Shown here one piece after another: positions 34,002 to 35,222 of a stretch of DNA of 35,222 nucleotides (the first letter of the stretch is position 1; each line of letters begins with the position of its first letter). Origin of the DNA: an uncultured Erysipelotrichaceae bacterium. GTDB lineage: Bacteria > Bacillota_I > Bacilli_A > Erysipelotrichales > Erysipelotrichaceae. The position numbers were made by a program, and so were the translations under genes. Under the pieces are notes generated by a model. The model saw only the letters and a list, made by a program, of their open reading frames with translations, did not search any database and was not told where the DNA came from. The DNA lies in the NCBI GenBank assembly GCA_902766005.1, contig CACXCB010000037.1, positions 1-35,222 of the forward strand, read 5' to 3'.

Positions 34002-35141
34002 ATGTTCATTCAAAGTAACAGAATTTATATAAGCGGTATCTTCATGCCCGCAGTCTTATCTATGGAAAACGGAAAGATTACAGGCATTTTTTCCATTGGA
34101 ACGCAAAAGCCCGATATTGATTACGGAAATAAAAGAATTGTTCCCGGATTTATAGATATCCATTGCCATGGTGCATATGGTTTTGACACCAATTATGCCG
34201 AAGCCGAGGGCTTAAGAAACTGGGCTAAAAACATTGTAAAAGAAGGCGTGACAGGATTTCTTGCCACAACAATCACAGAGAAAAAAGATGTGCTTTTGAA
34301 GGCGGTAAAAAATGTTGCTGAAGTCTCTTCGCACGAATATGCAGGTGCAAGAATCCTCGGCATCCATTTTGAAGGTCCGTACCTTGATATGAAGTACAAA
34401 GGTGCTCAGCCTCCGGAAGCAATTGTCGTCCCGGATATTCAGGAATTTAAAGAATATCAGGAAGCTGCTCAGGGACTGATCAAAGTAATCACGCTCGCCC
34501 CGGAACACGATCCGGATTTTACCCTGACCAGGTATTGTTCTGCCAATGATGTGGTTGTCTCCATGGGACATTCGGCCATCTCTTTTTCAGAAGCACTGCT
34601 TGCCATTGCCAACGGTGCAAAATCCATCACACATACATATAATGCCATGACACCGTTTACCCATCGTGAAAATGGATTGACGGGAATTGCCTTGCGCATG
34701 CATGATGTCTACAGTGAAATCATTTGTGACGGCAACCATTCCACATTTGATGCAATGCACATCTTCTACAATTCCAAAAACAGCAGCAAAGCCATCATGA
34801 TCAGCGACTCCCTGATGTGCAAGGGATTCCCTACAGGAACAAAATTCCTCTTTGGTGGTCATGAAATAGAAATCTATCCGGATGGATCTGCTCATCTTGT
34901 CAAAGAAGGAAATCTTGCCGGTTCTACCATGAAGATCAATGAGGGATTGCGCAATGTTGTGGAAAAGGCAATGGTGCCTTTTGACAAAGCAATTGACTCC
35001 TGCACAATCAACCCTGCTTCGCTTTTGAAAATGGATCATCAGATTGGCAGAATCATTACCGGCTACGATGCCGATATGGTTGTCCTGGATGATGACTATT
35101 CCGTCATACAGACTTTCTGTAAAGGCATGCCGCAATTTTGA
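34002..35141 (+). CDS. nagA: N-acetylglucosamine-6-phosphate deacetylase
   Basis: NagA removes acetyl from GlcNAc-6-P (or GalNAc-6-P in the Aga pathway) after PTS uptake. The 379-residue protein has the amidohydrolase metal site: H54 and H56 in DIHCHGAYG, E124 in HFEGPYL, H190 in MGHS, H211 in THTYNAM (followed by HRENG), and the catalytic D269 in MISDS. The start is the ATG at 34002, five bases after GGAGG; a longer open frame upstream covers the divergent promoters and is not coding. Its divergence from an IIA-IIC-IID PTS supports an amino-sugar pathway. The stop codon lies two bases from the IS200/IS605-type end. Confidence 0.94.
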   Translation: MFIQSNRIYISGIFMPAVLSMENGKITGIFSIGTQKPDIDYGNKRIVPGFIDIHCHGAYGFDTNYAEAEGLRNWAKNIVKEGVTGFLATTITEKKDVLLKAVKNVAEVSSHEYAGARILGIHFEGPYLDMKYKGAQPPEAIVVPDIQEFKEYQEAAQGLIKVITLAPEHDPDFTLTRYCSANDVVVSMGHSAISFSEALLAIANGAKSITHTYNAMTPFTHRENGLTGIALRMHDVYSEIICDGNHSTFDAMHIFYNSKNSSKAIMISDSLMCKGFPTGTKFLFGGHEIEIYPDGSAHLVKEGNLAGSTMKINEGLRNVVEKAMVPFDKAIDSCTINPASLLKMDHQIGRIITGYDADMVVLDDDYSVIQTFCKGMPQF

Positions 35142-35142
35142 C

Positions 35143-35222
35143 ACTCCCCATGCCTAAAGGCAGGGGATTCTTGCTTCAACCACCACTGCTTGGATATTTC
35201 CAAGTCTTACACGATGTCCACA
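35143..35222 (-). mobile_element. End of an IS200/IS605-family element (right end)
   Basis: The sequence just past nagA is the right end of an IS200/IS605-type element. It has a hairpin with CCCC (35146-35149) and TGCC (35151-35154) pairing with GGCA (35159-35162) and GGGG (35163-35166), one bulged A and a TAAA loop, next to the last codons of a tnpB-like gene. The exact outer boundary cannot be fixed without an empty site. The element continues past the window edge. Confidence 0.75.
35154..35222 (-). CDS. tnpB: C-terminal fragment of TnpB (IS605 OrfB, RNA-guided nuclease)
   Basis: Only the last 22 residues and the stop are inside the window (the peptide ends with VVEARIPCL). The stop codon TAG lies in the loop of the right-end hairpin. 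TnpB proteins are guide-RNA-directed nucleases that help IS200/605 elements persist; their omega RNA is copied from the 3' end of tnpB and the right end. The call rests on the terminal peptide style together with the hairpin, so it is good but not certain. Whether a tnpA is present cannot be seen. Confidence 0.7.
   Translation of the reverse strand, partial: CGHRVRLGNIQAVVVEARIPCL

Noticed and set aside
35146..35166. The hairpin after nagA as a normal terminator
   Set aside because: No T-run follows on the plus strand and the hairpin matches an IS200/IS605 right end next to tnpB codons, though it may slow transcription.

Overview
The window is ordinary Gram-positive (Bacillota) chromosome of low to moderate G+C. 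The best guess is an Erysipelotrichia-type member. The basis is the hrcA-grpE-dnaK-dnaJ-clpB order, the polA-mutM-coaE-dnaB-dnaI block, RNase J, strong AGGAGG ribosome binding sites and consensus sigma-A promoters. The lineage is inferred from gene content and protein style, not from an rRNA gene. No tRNA, rRNA, CRISPR array or prophage was seen. Most genes lie on the minus strand and many start/stop codons overlap as ATGA.

Layout from left to right. (1) 1-357 holds the start of an unidentified membrane protein and a gene-poor stretch with hairpins and an orphan reading frame. (2) 358-2117 is a HAD phosphatase plus an rRNA uracil methyltransferase. (3) 2180-7701 is a complete NAD salvage operon, read right to left: NrtR-like Nudix regulator, nicotinamidase, nicotinate phosphoribosyltransferase, NaMN adenylyltransferase and glutamine-dependent NAD synthetase. 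It has one strong promoter, a perfect palindrome at the start point and a terminator. (4) 7703-10881 holds single genes: a small membrane protein, a Cof-type HAD phosphatase, an amidohydrolase and a DUF1810 protein. (5) 10911-18260 is the five-gene class I heat-shock operon under a promoter bracketed by two CIRCE-like sites. (6) 18277-22650 holds rsmD and an ftsW/rodA gene, divergent from peptide deformylase and RNase J. (7) 22652-30847 is a DNA replication/repair operon headed by an odd ZnuA-like lipoprotein: lipoprotein-polA-mutM-coaE-dnaB-dnaI-pfkA. (8) 31087-35141 holds radC, a mannose-family PTS (IIA, IIC, IID, no IIB), and divergent nagA. (9) 35143-35222 is the edge of an IS200/IS605-type element with the last codons of tnpB.

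How the parts work together. The NAD operon turns nicotinamide or nicotinate into NAD and carries its own likely sensor-repressor. The heat-shock operon carries its own repressor HrcA and both halves of the KJE/ClpB disaggregation machine. The PTS and NagA form an amino-sugar uptake and deacetylation pair transcribed from face-to-face promoters.

I did not find a clearly new multi-gene system. The signals most worth a second look are the ZnuA-like lipoprotein that lacks its metal-binding histidines, the paired half-decayed CIRCE sites, the NrtR palindrome, the altered HxGH motif in NadD, three promoters sitting almost on their start codons, the palindrome and long inverted repeat upstream of the lipoprotein-polA operon, and the TnpB edge abutting nagA.
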